A stretch of DNA of 64,000 nucleotides from Sulfurovum zhangzhouensis (GCF_030347965.1 NZ_JAQIBD010000001.1:744001-808000); one strand, 5' to 3'; positions 9,668-20,998 are shown, counted from the stretch's first letter. Notes: generated by a model not told the origin, from the letters alone. A program made the numbers and translations.

Positions 9668-12600
9668 GTGTATCTGTTCCGATTACTCTTTCTTTTACTT
9701 TTATCTCTAATAACTATCGCCAATGCTCAGGATCAAACACTTGAAAAAGTTTCCGTACAGTTTGAGTGGAAACACCAGTTTGAGTTTGCAGGGTTTTACG
9801 CAGCCAAGGAGAAAGGTTTCTATAAAGAGGCAGGACTTGATGTCACGATCAACGAGCATTCTCCTGGTATCGATACGGTTGAAAATGTATTGCAAGGTGT
9901 ATCGACCTATGGAATATCCTCTTCACAACTCATACTTGATCGTCTTGCCGGGAAAAAGGTAGTTCTGCTTGCTTCCTATTTTAAACAAAATGCTCTTGTC
10001 CTGATCACAAGACCGGAGATCCAAAGCATTGAAGCATTAAAAGACAAACAAATCATGGGAACAACAGGTGAGTTAACTCAATCAAGTCTTGCTGCTATGC
10101 TACAGTTACACAACCTAAAGCCGGATGATATCACGGTGATACCTCACAGTTATGATATCAACGCATTTAAAAACGGTGAAGTCGATGCTATAACTGCCTT
10201 TATTTCAAATGAACCTTTTTTTCTTGATCAAAAACAGGTATCTTACAAGATCTTCAACCCTGCTGAGTATGGTATTTACTCTTATGATGTTGAGCTCTTT
10301 ACCAGCGAGAAGGAAGCCACACAACATCCACATAGGACACAAAGATTCATCAATGCTACACGTAAAGGCTGGAAGTATGCACTCAATCATAAGGAAGAGA
10401 TCATTGATCTCATCTATGAAAAATATTCCAAAGCCAAATCAAAAGAAGCACTGCTCTATGAAGCCAAAATCACTGAAAACCTCATCAAAAAGGAGCTCTT
10501 TAGCATTGGAGCTATCGTACCTGAACTAATCAAACTCAACACCGATCTCTACGTACAGCTTGGGATGGTCACTCCTGATTGGGACCTTGATGGTTTTATC
10601 TTTAATCTCAAACCTCACAAGATCAACCTGACACCTACTGAGTCAGCATTTATTGAATCACATCCCATCATTCGTTGCAGCGCTGTATCATGGAAGCCCT
10701 TTTCTTCGATTACGGGAGAAACATACAGCGGTATATTTCATGAGTACTACAAGTTGATAGAACAACGTACCGGTCTTAAGTTCGAATTTGTAAAAATAGG
10801 TGACGGTGTCAATTTCCAGTATGTTCTTGATGCATTGAAACGCAAAGAGATCGATATGATCTATGGGAGCGGGAAAACACTTGAGAGAACAAACTATGCC
10901 CTCTTTGCCGGACCTCTCATGCAGGCAAGCTTGTCCATTGTATCCCATAGAGAAAACCGATTCTATACCTTAGAGAGTCTTAAAGATAAAACGATTGCTG
11001 TAGCAAAAGGAAGTACTGCTTCAGAGTACATCAAAGAAAATTTTCCTACAATGAATCTTCTGTATACCAACAGTATCGATGAAGCACTCTATAAGGTCAG
11101 TGAGCAAAAAGCCGATGCCGTTGTTGACAACCTGGTCGTACTTGACTATATGATAAGAGATAACTACCAGTTTCATCAGATCGAGATTACAGGTATCAAT
11201 GATGATGGTTTTGATATCTATGGACTAATACGGGATGATTATCCTATCCTTCGCCAGATACTCGACAAAGCCATCCGGTCTGTAACACAAGAAGAGTTAT
11301 TAAGTATCAATAATAGACTGATACGTTCTACGATACAGACTACAAATCCTTATGATATCAACTTAAGTACAGAAGAGTTGGCAATCATCAGAAAAAATAC
11401 ATTTATTTCATTGAGCAAACATGAAGCAGAGTACCTCAAAGAGAAAAAATCATTGACACTTTGTGTCGATCCAAACTGGTTACCGTTCGAGAAAATGGAA
11501 AAAGGGAAGCATATAGGAATGAGCGCCGAATATTTTGGGTTGATCTCATCTAGAATCGGTATTCCTATTACTGTCATACCTACAACAACTTGGGAGAAGT
11601 CTCTCTCTTATGCAAAAGCAAGAAAGTGTGATATTCTCTCATTATCCATGGAAACCCCCTCACGCAAAGCCTATCTAGACTTCACGGATCCCTTATTAGA
11701 GGTTCCTCTGGTTATCACAACTACCTATGATCAGTTTTTTATTAGTGATATCAGTGAGCTCAGAGGTAAAAAGATCGGTATAGTCAAAGGATATGCGTTC
11801 AAAGAGCTTCTGCAAACCAGATATCCTGATATCCAATTTATTGAAGCAGTATCGATCGAAGAGGGGCTAAAAAGTGTCATAAAAGGAGAAACGTTTGGTT
11901 TTATCGATAATCTCACCGCAATCGGATATCAGATACAAAAAAACTTTCCGGGCTCTCTTAAGGTCTCTGGTAAATTCAATGAGAAGCAGGAACTTAGCCT
12001 TGGTGTACGTAATGATGAACCTGCATTGCTTGGGATATTGAACAAAGCTGTAGGCTCTATTGATGAAAAGACAAAAGAGAATATTCTTAACAGTTGGATC
12101 ACGATCAAATATGAACAAGGATTTAACTATATACTTTTAGGAAAGGTACTCACACCATTCGTTCTGATCGCACTCTTATTGCTATTTAGACAAAGCGTAT
12201 TGAGCAAATATAATGCTCAGCTTAAAAATGAGGTAGAAGAAAAGGTTAAAGAGCTGAGAAAGAAAGATAAAATACTGCTCAAAAAACACCGAATGGCTGC
12301 AATGGGAGAAGTACTTAGTCTCATTGCACACCAATGGAAACAGCCATTGTCCGCGATTAGTAGTACACTTATGGGAATAAAAGTCAAATTAGTAAGTGGT
12401 CAATATAATCTTAATGATCAAACAGACCGAGAAAAATTTTTACTATATCTTGATCAAAAACACAACCGTATCAATCACTATGTAGAGTTTCTTTCCAACA
12501 CAACAGATGACTTCAGAAACTTTTTTAATCCGAATAAGCATAAAGAGTCTACTTCACTTCTTGTACCAATCAGAAGTGCACTACAGATAGTACAAGGCTC

Positions 12601-13012
12601 GATGCAAACTCATGGTATTAACATCAAAGAAGATCTTCGGATCGATGCAGAACTTATGCTCTACAAAAATGAAATCACGCAGGTGGTGTTGAACCTTCTT
12701 AAAAACAGTGAGGATAACTTTTTGGAGAAGGCTATACCTCATCCGGAGATCATCATTACTACCTACACTGATCAAGATCATTACATAATCCGTATCTGTG
12801 ATAACGGCGGAGGTATACCAAAAGAACATATAAATAATATTTTTGATCCCTACTTCAGCACAAAACATGAAGATATTGGGACAGGGCTTGGACTTTATAT
12901 GTCCAAGATCATCGTTGAAGAGCACCATGGCGGGTTACTGAATATGTACAATACTGATCAGGGAGTTTGTTTTGAGATCATATTGACAAAGAGGTATACC
13001 GGGAATAACTGA
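9668..13012 (+). CDS. Sensor histidine kinase with three periplasmic solute-binding modules
   Basis: This 1,114-residue protein starts at GTG and has a signal peptide (to about residue 20). Its first module resembles NMT1/THI5-type binding proteins (about 28-310, with the typical 'FEWKHQFEFAGFYAA' opening). Two bacterial extracellular solute-binding family 3 modules follow (from about 325 and about 585). A transmembrane helix lies near 820-840, then a short charged coiled coil, an H-box with His888 in 'LIAHQWKQPL', and a HATPase domain with the 'DNGGGIP' N/G1 box and a 'GTGLGLYMSK' G2 box. The ligand is unknown; homologous folds bind pyrimidines, amino acids or similar small solutes. The response regulator encoded convergently 2 nt away is the probable partner. 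The c-di-GMP riboswitch gene lies divergently upstream. Confidence 0.88.
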   Translation: MYLFRLLFLLLLSLITIANAQDQTLEKVSVQFEWKHQFEFAGFYAAKEKGFYKEAGLDVTINEHSPGIDTVENVLQGVSTYGISSSQLILDRLAGKKVVLLASYFKQNALVLITRPEIQSIEALKDKQIMGTTGELTQSSLAAMLQLHNLKPDDITVIPHSYDINAFKNGEVDAITAFISNEPFFLDQKQVSYKIFNPAEYGIYSYDVELFTSEKEATQHPHRTQRFINATRKGWKYALNHKEEIIDLIYEKYSKAKSKEALLYEAKITENLIKKELFSIGAIVPELIKLNTDLYVQLGMVTPDWDLDGFIFNLKPHKINLTPTESAFIESHPIIRCSAVSWKPFSSITGETYSGIFHEYYKLIEQRTGLKFEFVKIGDGVNFQYVLDALKRKEIDMIYGSGKTLERTNYALFAGPLMQASLSIVSHRENRFYTLESLKDKTIAVAKGSTASEYIKENFPTMNLLYTNSIDEALYKVSEQKADAVVDNLVVLDYMIRDNYQFHQIEITGINDDGFDIYGLIRDDYPILRQILDKAIRSVTQEELLSINNRLIRSTIQTTNPYDINLSTEELAIIRKNTFISLSKHEAEYLKEKKSLTLCVDPNWLPFEKMEKGKHIGMSAEYFGLISSRIGIPITVIPTTTWEKSLSYAKARKCDILSLSMETPSRKAYLDFTDPLLEVPLVITTTYDQFFISDISELRGKKIGIVKGYAFKELLQTRYPDIQFIEAVSIEEGLKSVIKGETFGFIDNLTAIGYQIQKNFPGSLKVSGKFNEKQELSLGVRNDEPALLGILNKAVGSIDEKTKENILNSWITIKYEQGFNYILLGKVLTPFVLIALLLLFRQSVLSKYNAQLKNEVEEKVKELRKKDKILLKKHRMAAMGEVLSLIAHQWKQPLSAISSTLMGIKVKLVSGQYNLNDQTDREKFLLYLDQKHNRINHYVEFLSNTTDDFRNFFNPNKHKESTSLLVPIRSALQIVQGSMQTHGINIKEDLRIDAELMLYKNEITQVVLNLLKNSEDNFLEKAIPHPEIIITTYTDQDHYIIRICDNGGGIPKEHINNIFDPYFSTKHEDIGTGLGLYMSKIIVEEHHGGLLNMYNTDQGVCFEIILTKRYTGNN

Positions 13013-13014
13013 GC

Positions 13015-13752
13015 TTACTTTTTAAGTGTAAGTTTATAACCCATTCCATAAATATTGGAGATAATCTCTAAAGGCAGCTTTTTACGTAGTTTTGAAACCA
13101 GGTTACGGATATTTTTTTCACCTATTTCGATCTGGCACTCATCAAACCGGTAAAGAATCTCTTCCGTAGTACAGAGGTGTTCAGATTTCTCAAGTAAAAG
13201 TTGCAATAGAATCAATTCATATCTTGTTAGTTCGATTGCTACTCCTTCCTGTGAGAGAACATTTTTCTTACTATCCCAAACAAACCCTTCACCCAGTTGT
13301 AACATTGTAGTCTCAGATGGTTGGTTCATCTCTTCAATGATTTTACTGCCCAGATTACCTAGAACATCTATCAACTCTTCATATTTAATCGGCTTTGTTA
13401 AAAAGTGGGAAATACCAAGGTTTATCAATGGTATCAAAAAATTAGAGTCTGTATGTGCAGAAAGGATAATGATCTGCTGTACACTGTTTATCTCTCTTAC
13501 CCTTGTACTTAGTTCTATCCCATTCATCGGTGACATCTGGATATCGGTCATAAGCAGATCAAAACTTTTGTCATTTTCAGAGTAGTATGTTTGATAAAAT
13601 TTTAAGGCTTCTTCCCCACTTGAAGCGACAGTTACACTATTAAAAAGATCTTCAAGTAGCTCAGCCATATCATTCCTTAGTGGCTCATAATCTTCTACTA
13701 GAAGTATCGAAAGATCTTTAGTTTTAGAAAAAGTCTTACTATAATTAACCAT
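13015..13752 (-). CDS. OmpR-family response regulator, probable partner of the adjacent kinase
   Basis: This 245-residue protein has a receiver domain with acidic pocket E20/D21, phosphoacceptor D70 ('LLMTDIQM') and K120 ('LTKP'). A C-terminal winged-helix DNA-binding domain ends with 'IYGMGYKL'. It is convergent with the sensor kinase, with only 2 nt between the stop codons, and no other orphan kinase is near, so pairing is likely. Targets are unknown. The giant surface protein just beyond the kinase is a reasonable candidate, but no operator is visible. Confidence 0.88.
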   Translation of the reverse strand: MVNYSKTFSKTKDLSILLVEDYEPLRNDMAELLEDLFNSVTVASSGEEALKFYQTYYSENDKSFDLLMTDIQMSPMNGIELSTRVREINSVQQIIILSAHTDSNFLIPLINLGISHFLTKPIKYEELIDVLGNLGSKIIEEMNQPSETTMLQLGEGFVWDSKKNVLSQEGVAIELTRYELILLQLLLEKSEHLCTTEEILYRFDECQIEIGEKNIRNLVSKLRKKLPLEIISNIYGMGYKLTLKK

Positions 13753-13839
13753 GATTTTCTCTTCCCCTGAGTTATTCCTATGAAAATATTAACATAAAAA
13801 TAAATTATATACCATTAAAATTATCATAAGTATTAATTA

Positions 13840-16824
13840 TTACTTAAGGTACCCCATTGCAGTAGCGATAATGTCATCATCGTCTTTACTTGGAGACTTC
13901 AGTACGACCCGATCTTTCCCTTCCTCGATAAACTCGATAAAGACATTCTCTCCATAAGAAGAGACTTTTGATATTCCTTGCTGGCGTGCTAGTACCTTCA
14001 TCACGATCACATCGATGAACTGCTTAGTGACCCTATCAAGCTTACCGAACCTATCTTCGATCTCTGAACTGATCTCATATACTTCCCCGGTAGTTTCGCA
14101 AAGTGAGAGACGACGATACAGTTCAAGACGGAGTCTATCCTCTTCAATAAGCTCTTCATTGAGATACGCATCGACATTGAGCTTCATATCCACATGCTGG
14201 CTGACCTCTTTATCCTGACCACTTAGTTCCTTGATCGCATCCTCAAGCATACGCAGGTAGAGGGAATATCCGATCTGTTTGATATGCCCGGACTGTGCTT
14301 CTCCAATAATATTTCCTCCTCCCCTGATCTCAAGGTCATGGAAGGCCAGTACTGCTCCACTGCCAAGATCCGAGTGTGATTCCAAAGCAAGCAGTCTTCG
14401 TTTTGCCTGTTCCGTCAAACGGTCTTTGTCTGAGACGATAAAGTAGGCATACCCCTCTTTTGATCCTCTTCCCACTCGTCCGCGTAGCTGATGCAGATCT
14501 GCGATACCGAAGTTATCCGCACCATCCACGATCATTGTGTTGGCATGCGGCATATGGATACCCGATTCAACGATCGAAGTAGAAAGCAGCAGATCATACT
14601 CCCCGTCTTCAAACTTCATCATCTCATCTTCTGTCTCTTTGGCTGATATTTTAGAGTGCAATACCGCGATACGAAGAGTTGGAAGAATATCCAGGAGCTC
14701 TTTTTTCTTATCTTCAATCGCTGCAATCGAGTTAAAGACATAGAAGACCTGACCACCGCGACGCAATTCACGCAGGATTGCCTCTTTGATCACCTTCTCA
14801 TCATAACTCTTCACAAATGTACGTACACCTTGACGTTCAACCGGAGGAGTAAGGATCTCGGAGAAGGTCTTCACCTGTGACATTGCCATATTGAGACTTC
14901 TTGGGATCGGAGTAGCTGACATTGAAAGCAGATGCACATCGATACTGATCTCTTTGAGTGCTTCTTTTTGTTTCACCCCAAACTTATGTTCTTCATCGAT
15001 CACAACCAGCGCCAAATTTTTAAACTTTGCTCCAAGCAAAGCATGGGTTCCTACCACGATATCGATCGAGCCGTCTTCAAGTCCTACCAATACTTCACGT
15101 TTTTGTTTGGCTGTAGAAAAACGGTCCAGCTTCGCTACCCTGATCTCTTCATCTTTAAAACGTTCTTTGAGTGACTTGAAATGCTGTGCACTAAGTAATG
15201 TGGTCGGTGCGATCATCATCGCTTGGTAACCGTTTTTTACTGCAACATACATCCCGTTCATCGCTACTTCTGTCTTCCCAAACCCTACATCGGCACTAAG
15301 CAGCCTGTCCATCATGCGGCCGCTGCTGAGATCATCAAGCATTTCATAGATCGCACGTTCCTGATCTTCAGTATGAATAAACCCTGCTTTCGCCATAAAG
15401 ATCGTATGCTCCTCAAGATTTGTTTTAAGTACGATACCCTTTTTAAGATGGCGTTGTGCAGAGAGGTTGATAATCTGAGAAGCGATAGCAAAAAGTTTTT
15501 CCCTGACTTTGCCTTTGAGCTTTTTAAAACTGGTTTTCCCCAGTCTGTCAAGCACAGGCAGTGTACCGCTGTCAGCTACAAAACGATCAATCACCTCTAG
15601 ATTGCTCACAGGGATCAGAAGTGAATCCTCGTTTTGGTAATGTATCACGACAAACTCGCTTACAGCTCCCAATACATCTCTCTTCTCTATCCCTTTGAAG
15701 ATACCGATTCCGTGATTTTCATGAACTACATAGTCCCCCTGCTTGAGTTCATCCAGGATGATAGTTGCTTTTTTAACCTTTTTACGTTTGACCGGTTTGT
15801 TTAAAGAAAGGATCAACCTGTCAGCACTCATCAAGTTAACGATACCTTCCTGATAGACAAACTCTATCCCCTCAAAACTGGCTAGATCACTTCCACGAAC
15901 GATCGATTCATTTTTAGCCAGGATCGTTATTTTTTTATCTTGATGAGACTCCAAAAGTTTATTTGGATCTGCCACCTCAAGATCACGGTATCTTTTGCTC
16001 TCAGGCACTACTGGCAACATAAAAGACTCTCTAGGAATCATCGGAGCATCCAACTCGTAGATCTCATCAAGCTCTGCAGCCAAATTCGATGTCAAGACAG
16101 AGTTGAACTGCGCTAGCGCACTCTCTCCAAGTTCATCAAGATGCCACAATCCCAATGAATCTATATCTTTGACGAAAGTATCGTAATTACTTTGGGCCAC
16201 CCTGCTCTTGAGTGAGTCATACTGCGCTTTATCTAAGGCAAGAAAGGTAGGAGGGAAAGTAACGTGGTCCAGTTCATCCTCTCCTTCTTTAGGTAGGATA
16301 CGTTTCTGTGTCGCCTCATCAAAATGCTGTATCGTCTCTACTTCCTCATCAAAAAGCCCGATACGATAAGGCTGCTCAGCATCAATCGGGAATATATCGA
16401 TGATATCACCACGGAAAGAGACTTCCCCTGCACTCGCAGTGATATCTGTAAAATGGTATCCCCAATGATAAAGCTTATCTTTTAATGCTGCAAGGTCTAG
16501 TGTATCACCAAACTCTATCGTATGCTTCCCAAAATATTCCGGTTTGGGAAAAGGTATCAGAAGTGTACGATATGGAGAGATCAATACCTTTTTATTCTGG
16601 CTTTGATGATATGCTGCCAAGGTGATAAAAAGTCTGTATATCTCCTCATCATAAGTTCGTAAATCTTCTCCTGCACTTACACGGATATCCGGTAGCACAT
16701 AACTCTCAAATCCAAGAAGGTTTGCTATATCACGTATCTGGATAGCTTCTTTATCATCCTTACAAATAAGGAGTTGATGTTCGGTAAGGTTTTCTAAATA
16801 TTCGTAGATATTACTTTGATACAT
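13840..16824 (-). CDS. mfd: Transcription-repair coupling factor Mfd
   Basis: Mfd removes RNA polymerase stalled at DNA damage and recruits UvrA for nucleotide excision repair. The 994-residue protein has a degenerate UvrB-like N-terminal module, an RNA-polymerase-interaction module around the 'DYVVHENHGIGIFKGI' segment, a RecG-like helicase core with Walker A 'GFGKTE' near residue 513, a DEEH box, and helicase motif VI in 'QLRGRVGRG'. It is shorter than E. coli Mfd (about 1,150), as I recall for Campylobacter homologues. Its ATG overlaps the folC stop by 14 nt, so it is the last gene of the leuS-lptE-folC-mfd run. Confidence 0.97.
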   Translation of the reverse strand: MYQSNIYEYLENLTEHQLLICKDDKEAIQIRDIANLLGFESYVLPDIRVSAGEDLRTYDEEIYRLFITLAAYHQSQNKKVLISPYRTLLIPFPKPEYFGKHTIEFGDTLDLAALKDKLYHWGYHFTDITASAGEVSFRGDIIDIFPIDAEQPYRIGLFDEEVETIQHFDEATQKRILPKEGEDELDHVTFPPTFLALDKAQYDSLKSRVAQSNYDTFVKDIDSLGLWHLDELGESALAQFNSVLTSNLAAELDEIYELDAPMIPRESFMLPVVPESKRYRDLEVADPNKLLESHQDKKITILAKNESIVRGSDLASFEGIEFVYQEGIVNLMSADRLILSLNKPVKRKKVKKATIILDELKQGDYVVHENHGIGIFKGIEKRDVLGAVSEFVVIHYQNEDSLLIPVSNLEVIDRFVADSGTLPVLDRLGKTSFKKLKGKVREKLFAIASQIINLSAQRHLKKGIVLKTNLEEHTIFMAKAGFIHTEDQERAIYEMLDDLSSGRMMDRLLSADVGFGKTEVAMNGMYVAVKNGYQAMMIAPTTLLSAQHFKSLKERFKDEEIRVAKLDRFSTAKQKREVLVGLEDGSIDIVVGTHALLGAKFKNLALVVIDEEHKFGVKQKEALKEISIDVHLLSMSATPIPRSLNMAMSQVKTFSEILTPPVERQGVRTFVKSYDEKVIKEAILRELRRGGQVFYVFNSIAAIEDKKKELLDILPTLRIAVLHSKISAKETEDEMMKFEDGEYDLLLSTSIVESGIHMPHANTMIVDGADNFGIADLHQLRGRVGRGSKEGYAYFIVSDKDRLTEQAKRRLLALESHSDLGSGAVLAFHDLEIRGGGNIIGEAQSGHIKQIGYSLYLRMLEDAIKELSGQDKEVSQHVDMKLNVDAYLNEELIEEDRLRLELYRRLSLCETTGEVYEISSEIEDRFGKLDRVTKQFIDVIVMKVLARQQGISKVSSYGENVFIEFIEEGKDRVVLKSPSKDDDDIIATAMGYLK

Positions 16825-17977
16825 GACTTTCCATACTTTTTAAAAATTCTTCAACAACGTAAAACGAACCAAATACAAGATAATGTTCATCTCTTTTTAT
16901 CGTACCTTCATAATAACGATACTCCAACCCTACACGTTGCAATGCCTGTTCTATCTCACCAAGTGTCGTTGCACGCTGAGAATTGATCTTGATGATCTCG
17001 ACACGCTTTACCTTAGGTTTCAATGTACGTAAGACTCTCTCATAGTCCTTGTCATCCAACGAGTTATAGATAAGTACCGTTTCCGGGTCCATAGCATTGA
17101 CGATTGCCTGTGCAGCCAAAGGATTGTGCCCGACATCAATGCGGATATTCGTTTTAAGCTGATAGAAACGGCCAAAAAGCTTTACACTTTCTAGATCATC
17201 AATATCATAATCAATATCCAAGATATCCAAAGCCTGTAAAGCTACCATAGCATTCTCTACAAGATATGCACCCCACGAAAGACTTTTGGCAATCTCTTGC
17301 ACTTTCTCCATTAGTCTCTTATGACCGGCCCTGAAAACTGTATTTAAAAAGAGTACAGCACCTTTTTCTTGAGCGATCTTCTGTGCCACATCGACAACTT
17401 CTTCATAAGGTTGTGGTGCAAGCACAACCTGTTTTTGTATACTGTTGATCTTGGTCGTTGCGATCTCTTCGATGCTTTGACCTAAAAATGCTTGATGATC
17501 GATCCCTATAGGAGTAATGATACTAAGTTCCTTCTCACACACATTGGTCGCATCAAACTCTCCGCCAAGCCCTGCTTCCAGTACCACAAGATCACATTTT
17601 TCAAACACGACAAAAGCCAGAAGCGTCGTATATTCAAAATAGCTGAGTGATTCACTCATCTCCTTATCCAAAATAGCATAGAGCTTTTGATGTGCCTGCT
17701 CTAAAACTTCATCAGATGCATCTTCTCCGTCTATCCAAATACGTTCATTAAACTTGATAATGTGCGGTGAGGTATAGTGCCCGGTTTTCAGCCCGCCTTT
17801 ATATGCCAGATGTGCAAGCATACGGCCTGTTGAACCCTTCCCGTTAGTGCCGACTACGTGTACGGTTTTGGGCCTGGAGATATGAGGTTTGAGTAGACCA
17901 TAAGCAATATGTACACGTTCATGGTCGATCTCTTTGTAGTAAAGAGGTTTTGCCTCTAAAAAATCTTGTAAGGACAC
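16811..17977 (-). CDS. folC: Bifunctional folylpolyglutamate/dihydrofolate synthase
   Basis: FolC adds glutamate to dihydropteroate and to folates in the cytoplasm. The 388-residue protein carries the Mur-ligase-type P-loop 'VVGTNGKGSTG' near residue 42, the 'YTSPHI' motif, and 'ITPIGIDHQAFLG' where the family binds metal and substrate. Length is normal. It overlaps mfd by 14 nt and follows lptE by 3 nt, so translational coupling is likely. Confidence 0.95.
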   Translation of the reverse strand: MSLQDFLEAKPLYYKEIDHERVHIAYGLLKPHISRPKTVHVVGTNGKGSTGRMLAHLAYKGGLKTGHYTSPHIIKFNERIWIDGEDASDEVLEQAHQKLYAILDKEMSESLSYFEYTTLLAFVVFEKCDLVVLEAGLGGEFDATNVCEKELSIITPIGIDHQAFLGQSIEEIATTKINSIQKQVVLAPQPYEEVVDVAQKIAQEKGAVLFLNTVFRAGHKRLMEKVQEIAKSLSWGAYLVENAMVALQALDILDIDYDIDDLESVKLFGRFYQLKTNIRIDVGHNPLAAQAIVNAMDPETVLIYNSLDDKDYERVLRTLKPKVKRVEIIKINSQRATTLGEIEQALQRVGLEYRYYEGTIKRDEHYLVFGSFYVVEEFLKSMESHVSK

Positions 17978-17980
17978 GTT

Positions 17981-18532
17981 CTAATCCTTGGAATCCTTGG
18001 TACTGTATGTACCTTTCGCACTCACATAAGCGAGGAACTCATCAAGTGCTTTTGCCAAGGCTCTTCGAATCGCTTCTATCCTAAGTGTAGAAGCATCCAA
18101 CGAGCTGGCATGAATATCTGCTTCATCGATCGTATGGATTGTTTTGCTCTCTTTACCCTGCTTAGTCACCATCTCGAACTTGACATTGAGATTGACTTGG
18201 TAACGTGTTACATACCCGTCTTCATAAGAAAGCGGTGTAAATGTACTGCCATCATACGTAATTCGAATATGGTTCTGTGCCATCGCTTTAGGTACGACAC
18301 GTCCTTTGAATCGTGTATAGATCATACGATTCATCTCATCTTTGATAAAAGGAGCATTTTCAGGCTCTACCCTGTCTACGATTACTTCGATAGAGACATT
18401 CTCTGAAAAACTGTTTTTAATTGCCTGTGTAGATGGTTTATATCCGCAACCGCTGATAAGCAGCATGGATAAGATAGCAAAAAGCGGCATAAGTATACTT
18501 TTTTGAAAAAAGTCTTTTGTTCCTCTACTCAT
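17981..18532 (-). CDS. lptE: LptE-like LPS-assembly lipoprotein
   Basis: This 183-residue protein has an N-terminal hydrophobic segment and a lipobox 'LISGC', so it should be an outer-membrane lipoprotein. The mature part ('GYKPSTQA...' then alternating strands) matches the LptE family, the plug of the LptD translocon. Sequence conservation in the family is low, and the assignment also rests on its position between leuS and folC, where Campylobacterota carry this gene. No catalytic motif is expected. Confidence 0.75.
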   Translation of the reverse strand: MSRGTKDFFQKSILMPLFAILSMLLISGCGYKPSTQAIKNSFSENVSIEVIVDRVEPENAPFIKDEMNRMIYTRFKGRVVPKAMAQNHIRITYDGSTFTPLSYEDGYVTRYQVNLNVKFEMVTKQGKESKTIHTIDEADIHASSLDASTLRIEAIRRALAKALDEFLAYVSAKGTYSTKDSKD

Positions 18533-18556
18533 ACTGCTCTCCTTTATCTTTATGCA

Positions 18557-20998
18557 TTAAGCCGGTTTTACTGCAAGGTTGACCAGTTTATTCGGTACAA
18601 CGATCTCTTTAACGATCTGCATTCCTTCAAGCCACTTAGCACCTTCTTCTTTGGCTCTAGCAAGGATCTCATCTTGGCTTGCACTAGGGGAGATCTCAAA
18701 CTCCGCACGCTTCTTCCCGCCGATCATCACTACATAAAGGATGCTCTCTTGAACAAATACCTCTTCCTTTACTTCAAGTAATGCTTTGAGGTTCTCTCTT
18801 CCAAAGAGTGCTTCGCTCAGTTCACTTGCTGCATGAGGGATGATAGGTTCAAGGAGATTGAGCATTACATACATTCCTTCACCCCATACCTCTGCACTCT
18901 CTTGTTTATCAAGTGCGTTCATTGCCTCCATACATGCTGCGATCAATGTATTGAAAGCAAAGGTCTTCTCATACACATCTGCTGACTTCTGCAATGCTTC
19001 ATATACCTTTTGACGTGCAAGTTTAGCCTCTTTGGAAAGTGCTCCATGCTCAATCACAGGTAATGTTTTACCTGTCACTTTATCCGCTCTGTCATAAAGC
19101 TTTTTGATAAATCTGAATGCACCGTCCACGGCATTGTCATTCCATTCAAGCTCTTTTTGCGGTGGCGCAGCAAAAAGGATAAACAGTCTTGCAGTATCTG
19201 CCCCATACTCTTCGATAAGTTTATCCGGGTCTACAGTGTTCCCTTTGGACTTACTCATCTTCGCACCATCCATAGTAACCATTCCCTGAGTCAGTAGTCT
19301 GTTAAACGGCTCATCGATATTGACATATCCCAGGTCACGAAGTACTTTTGTGAAGAACCTCGCATACAATAGGTGAAGGATCGCATGCTCGATCCCTCCG
19401 ATGTACTGGTCTACACCCAACCAGTAGTTCGCCTCTTCCTTATCGATACCTACTTCATTCCATTTTTTAGGATTGGTCGCATAACGGAACTGATACCAGC
19501 TTGACTGCACAAAAGTATCAAGTGTATCGGTCTCACGTACAGCATCCTCTCCACATTTTGGACACTTACAGTGCTTCCATGTCGGATGGTTGTCCAACGG
19601 ATTCCCTTCACCGGTGATCTCTACATCTTCAGGCAATGCGATCGGAAGATTCTCTATCTTCTCAGGTACCAATCCGCAAGATTTACAGTGAACGAACGGG
19701 ATCGGTGCACCCCAATAACGCTGACGGCTTACACCCCAGTTACGAAGCTTGTAATTTGTCGTCCCTTTACCAAATCCTGCCTCTTCAAAAGTTGCAATGA
19801 CCTTTGCCTTTGCCTCATAGTTATTGAGTCCGGTAAATGCTGCTGAATCTGTCAGCTCACCCTCACCGGTATATGGAAGCTCTTCACCGCCGCTGATCAC
19901 TCTTTTGACCGGGAGGTCATACTTGGTTGCAAACTCATAATCTCTCTCATCATGTGCAGGTACTGCCATAACCGCACCGCCGCCGTAACTTGCAAGTACG
20001 AAGTTAGCTGTCCATACCGGTACCTCTTCTCCGGTAAGCGGGTGGATCACAGAGATTCCAAGCGGATATCCCTCTTTATCTGACTGCGCTCTCTCACGCT
20101 CACCCATATTTGCAATAGCTGTGATCTTTGCAGCTGTCTCATCATCAAGAAGATTATGTTCTACCATGTACTTCGTAATAGGATGTTCAGCAGCGAGTGC
20201 TGAGTAGCTAACACCGTAGATAGTGTCAGGACGTGTAGTAAATACCGTGTACTTCTCAAATTTTCCGTCAAGTTTTGCTTTACTCTCTTCGCTCAACTCA
20301 AAACTGAATTCAAGTCCCTGAGATTTACCTATCCAGTTCTCCTGCATCGTGAGTACCTGGTTTGGCCATTTGCCCTCTAGTGTTTTCAAATCTTCAAGCA
20401 GCTCATCGGCATACTTAATGATATCAAGGTAATATCCCGGCATCTCTTTAAGCTCTACAGGATTATCACAACGCCAACAGCATCCCTCTTCAACCTGCTC
20501 ATTTGCCAAAACGGTATGACAATCCTCACACCAGTTTACCGTTGTTGATTCACGGAAGAGTAATCCCTCTTCAAACATCTTGATGATGAACTCCTGCTCC
20601 CACTTGGTGTAGAGTGGGTCACAGGTAGCGAACTCACGTGTTTTAGAAAACGAAAGCCCCAATGAGTTGAGCTCTTTTCTCATATAGTCGATGTTAGAGT
20701 AAGTCCACTCTTTTGGATGACGTCCGTGCTTGATCGCAGCATTCTCTGCAGGCATACCGAATGCATCCCAGCCGATAGGATGCAGTACATTGTAGTCTTG
20801 CTTTCTATAATAACGTGCTATCGCATCACCGATCGCATAGTTACGTACGTGTCCCATATGCAATCTTCCACTAGGGAAAGGGAACATACTCAAAATGTAC
20901 TTTTTCTTCTGAGTTAAAGAATCCGAAGGCTCAAATGCCTGCTCATCATCCCACTGTTTTTGCCACTTGGCTTCGATCTCGCTTGGAGTATAACGCAT
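18557..20998 (-). CDS. leuS: Leucyl-tRNA synthetase
   Basis: This class I synthetase of about 813 residues charges tRNA-Leu. It has the HIGH-type motif HMGH at residues 47-50, a CP1 editing domain in the middle, a zinc-type CxxC...CxxC cluster (near 'WCEDCHTVL' and 'CCWRC'), and the KMSKS motif near residue 580. I place the start at the ATG at 20998 because homologues begin 'MRYTPSEIE' there; an in-frame TTG 18 nt upstream has no better support. A -10 box lies 39-44 nt upstream. lptE, folC and mfd follow. Confidence 0.97.
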   Translation of the reverse strand: MRYTPSEIEAKWQKQWDDEQAFEPSDSLTQKKKYILSMFPFPSGRLHMGHVRNYAIGDAIARYYRKQDYNVLHPIGWDAFGMPAENAAIKHGRHPKEWTYSNIDYMRKELNSLGLSFSKTREFATCDPLYTKWEQEFIIKMFEEGLLFRESTTVNWCEDCHTVLANEQVEEGCCWRCDNPVELKEMPGYYLDIIKYADELLEDLKTLEGKWPNQVLTMQENWIGKSQGLEFSFELSEESKAKLDGKFEKYTVFTTRPDTIYGVSYSALAAEHPITKYMVEHNLLDDETAAKITAIANMGERERAQSDKEGYPLGISVIHPLTGEEVPVWTANFVLASYGGGAVMAVPAHDERDYEFATKYDLPVKRVISGGEELPYTGEGELTDSAAFTGLNNYEAKAKVIATFEEAGFGKGTTNYKLRNWGVSRQRYWGAPIPFVHCKSCGLVPEKIENLPIALPEDVEITGEGNPLDNHPTWKHCKCPKCGEDAVRETDTLDTFVQSSWYQFRYATNPKKWNEVGIDKEEANYWLGVDQYIGGIEHAILHLLYARFFTKVLRDLGYVNIDEPFNRLLTQGMVTMDGAKMSKSKGNTVDPDKLIEEYGADTARLFILFAAPPQKELEWNDNAVDGAFRFIKKLYDRADKVTGKTLPVIEHGALSKEAKLARQKVYEALQKSADVYEKTFAFNTLIAACMEAMNALDKQESAEVWGEGMYVMLNLLEPIIPHAASELSEALFGRENLKALLEVKEEVFVQESILYVVMIGGKKRAEFEISPSASQDEILARAKEEGAKWLEGMQIVKEIVVPNKLVNLAVKPA

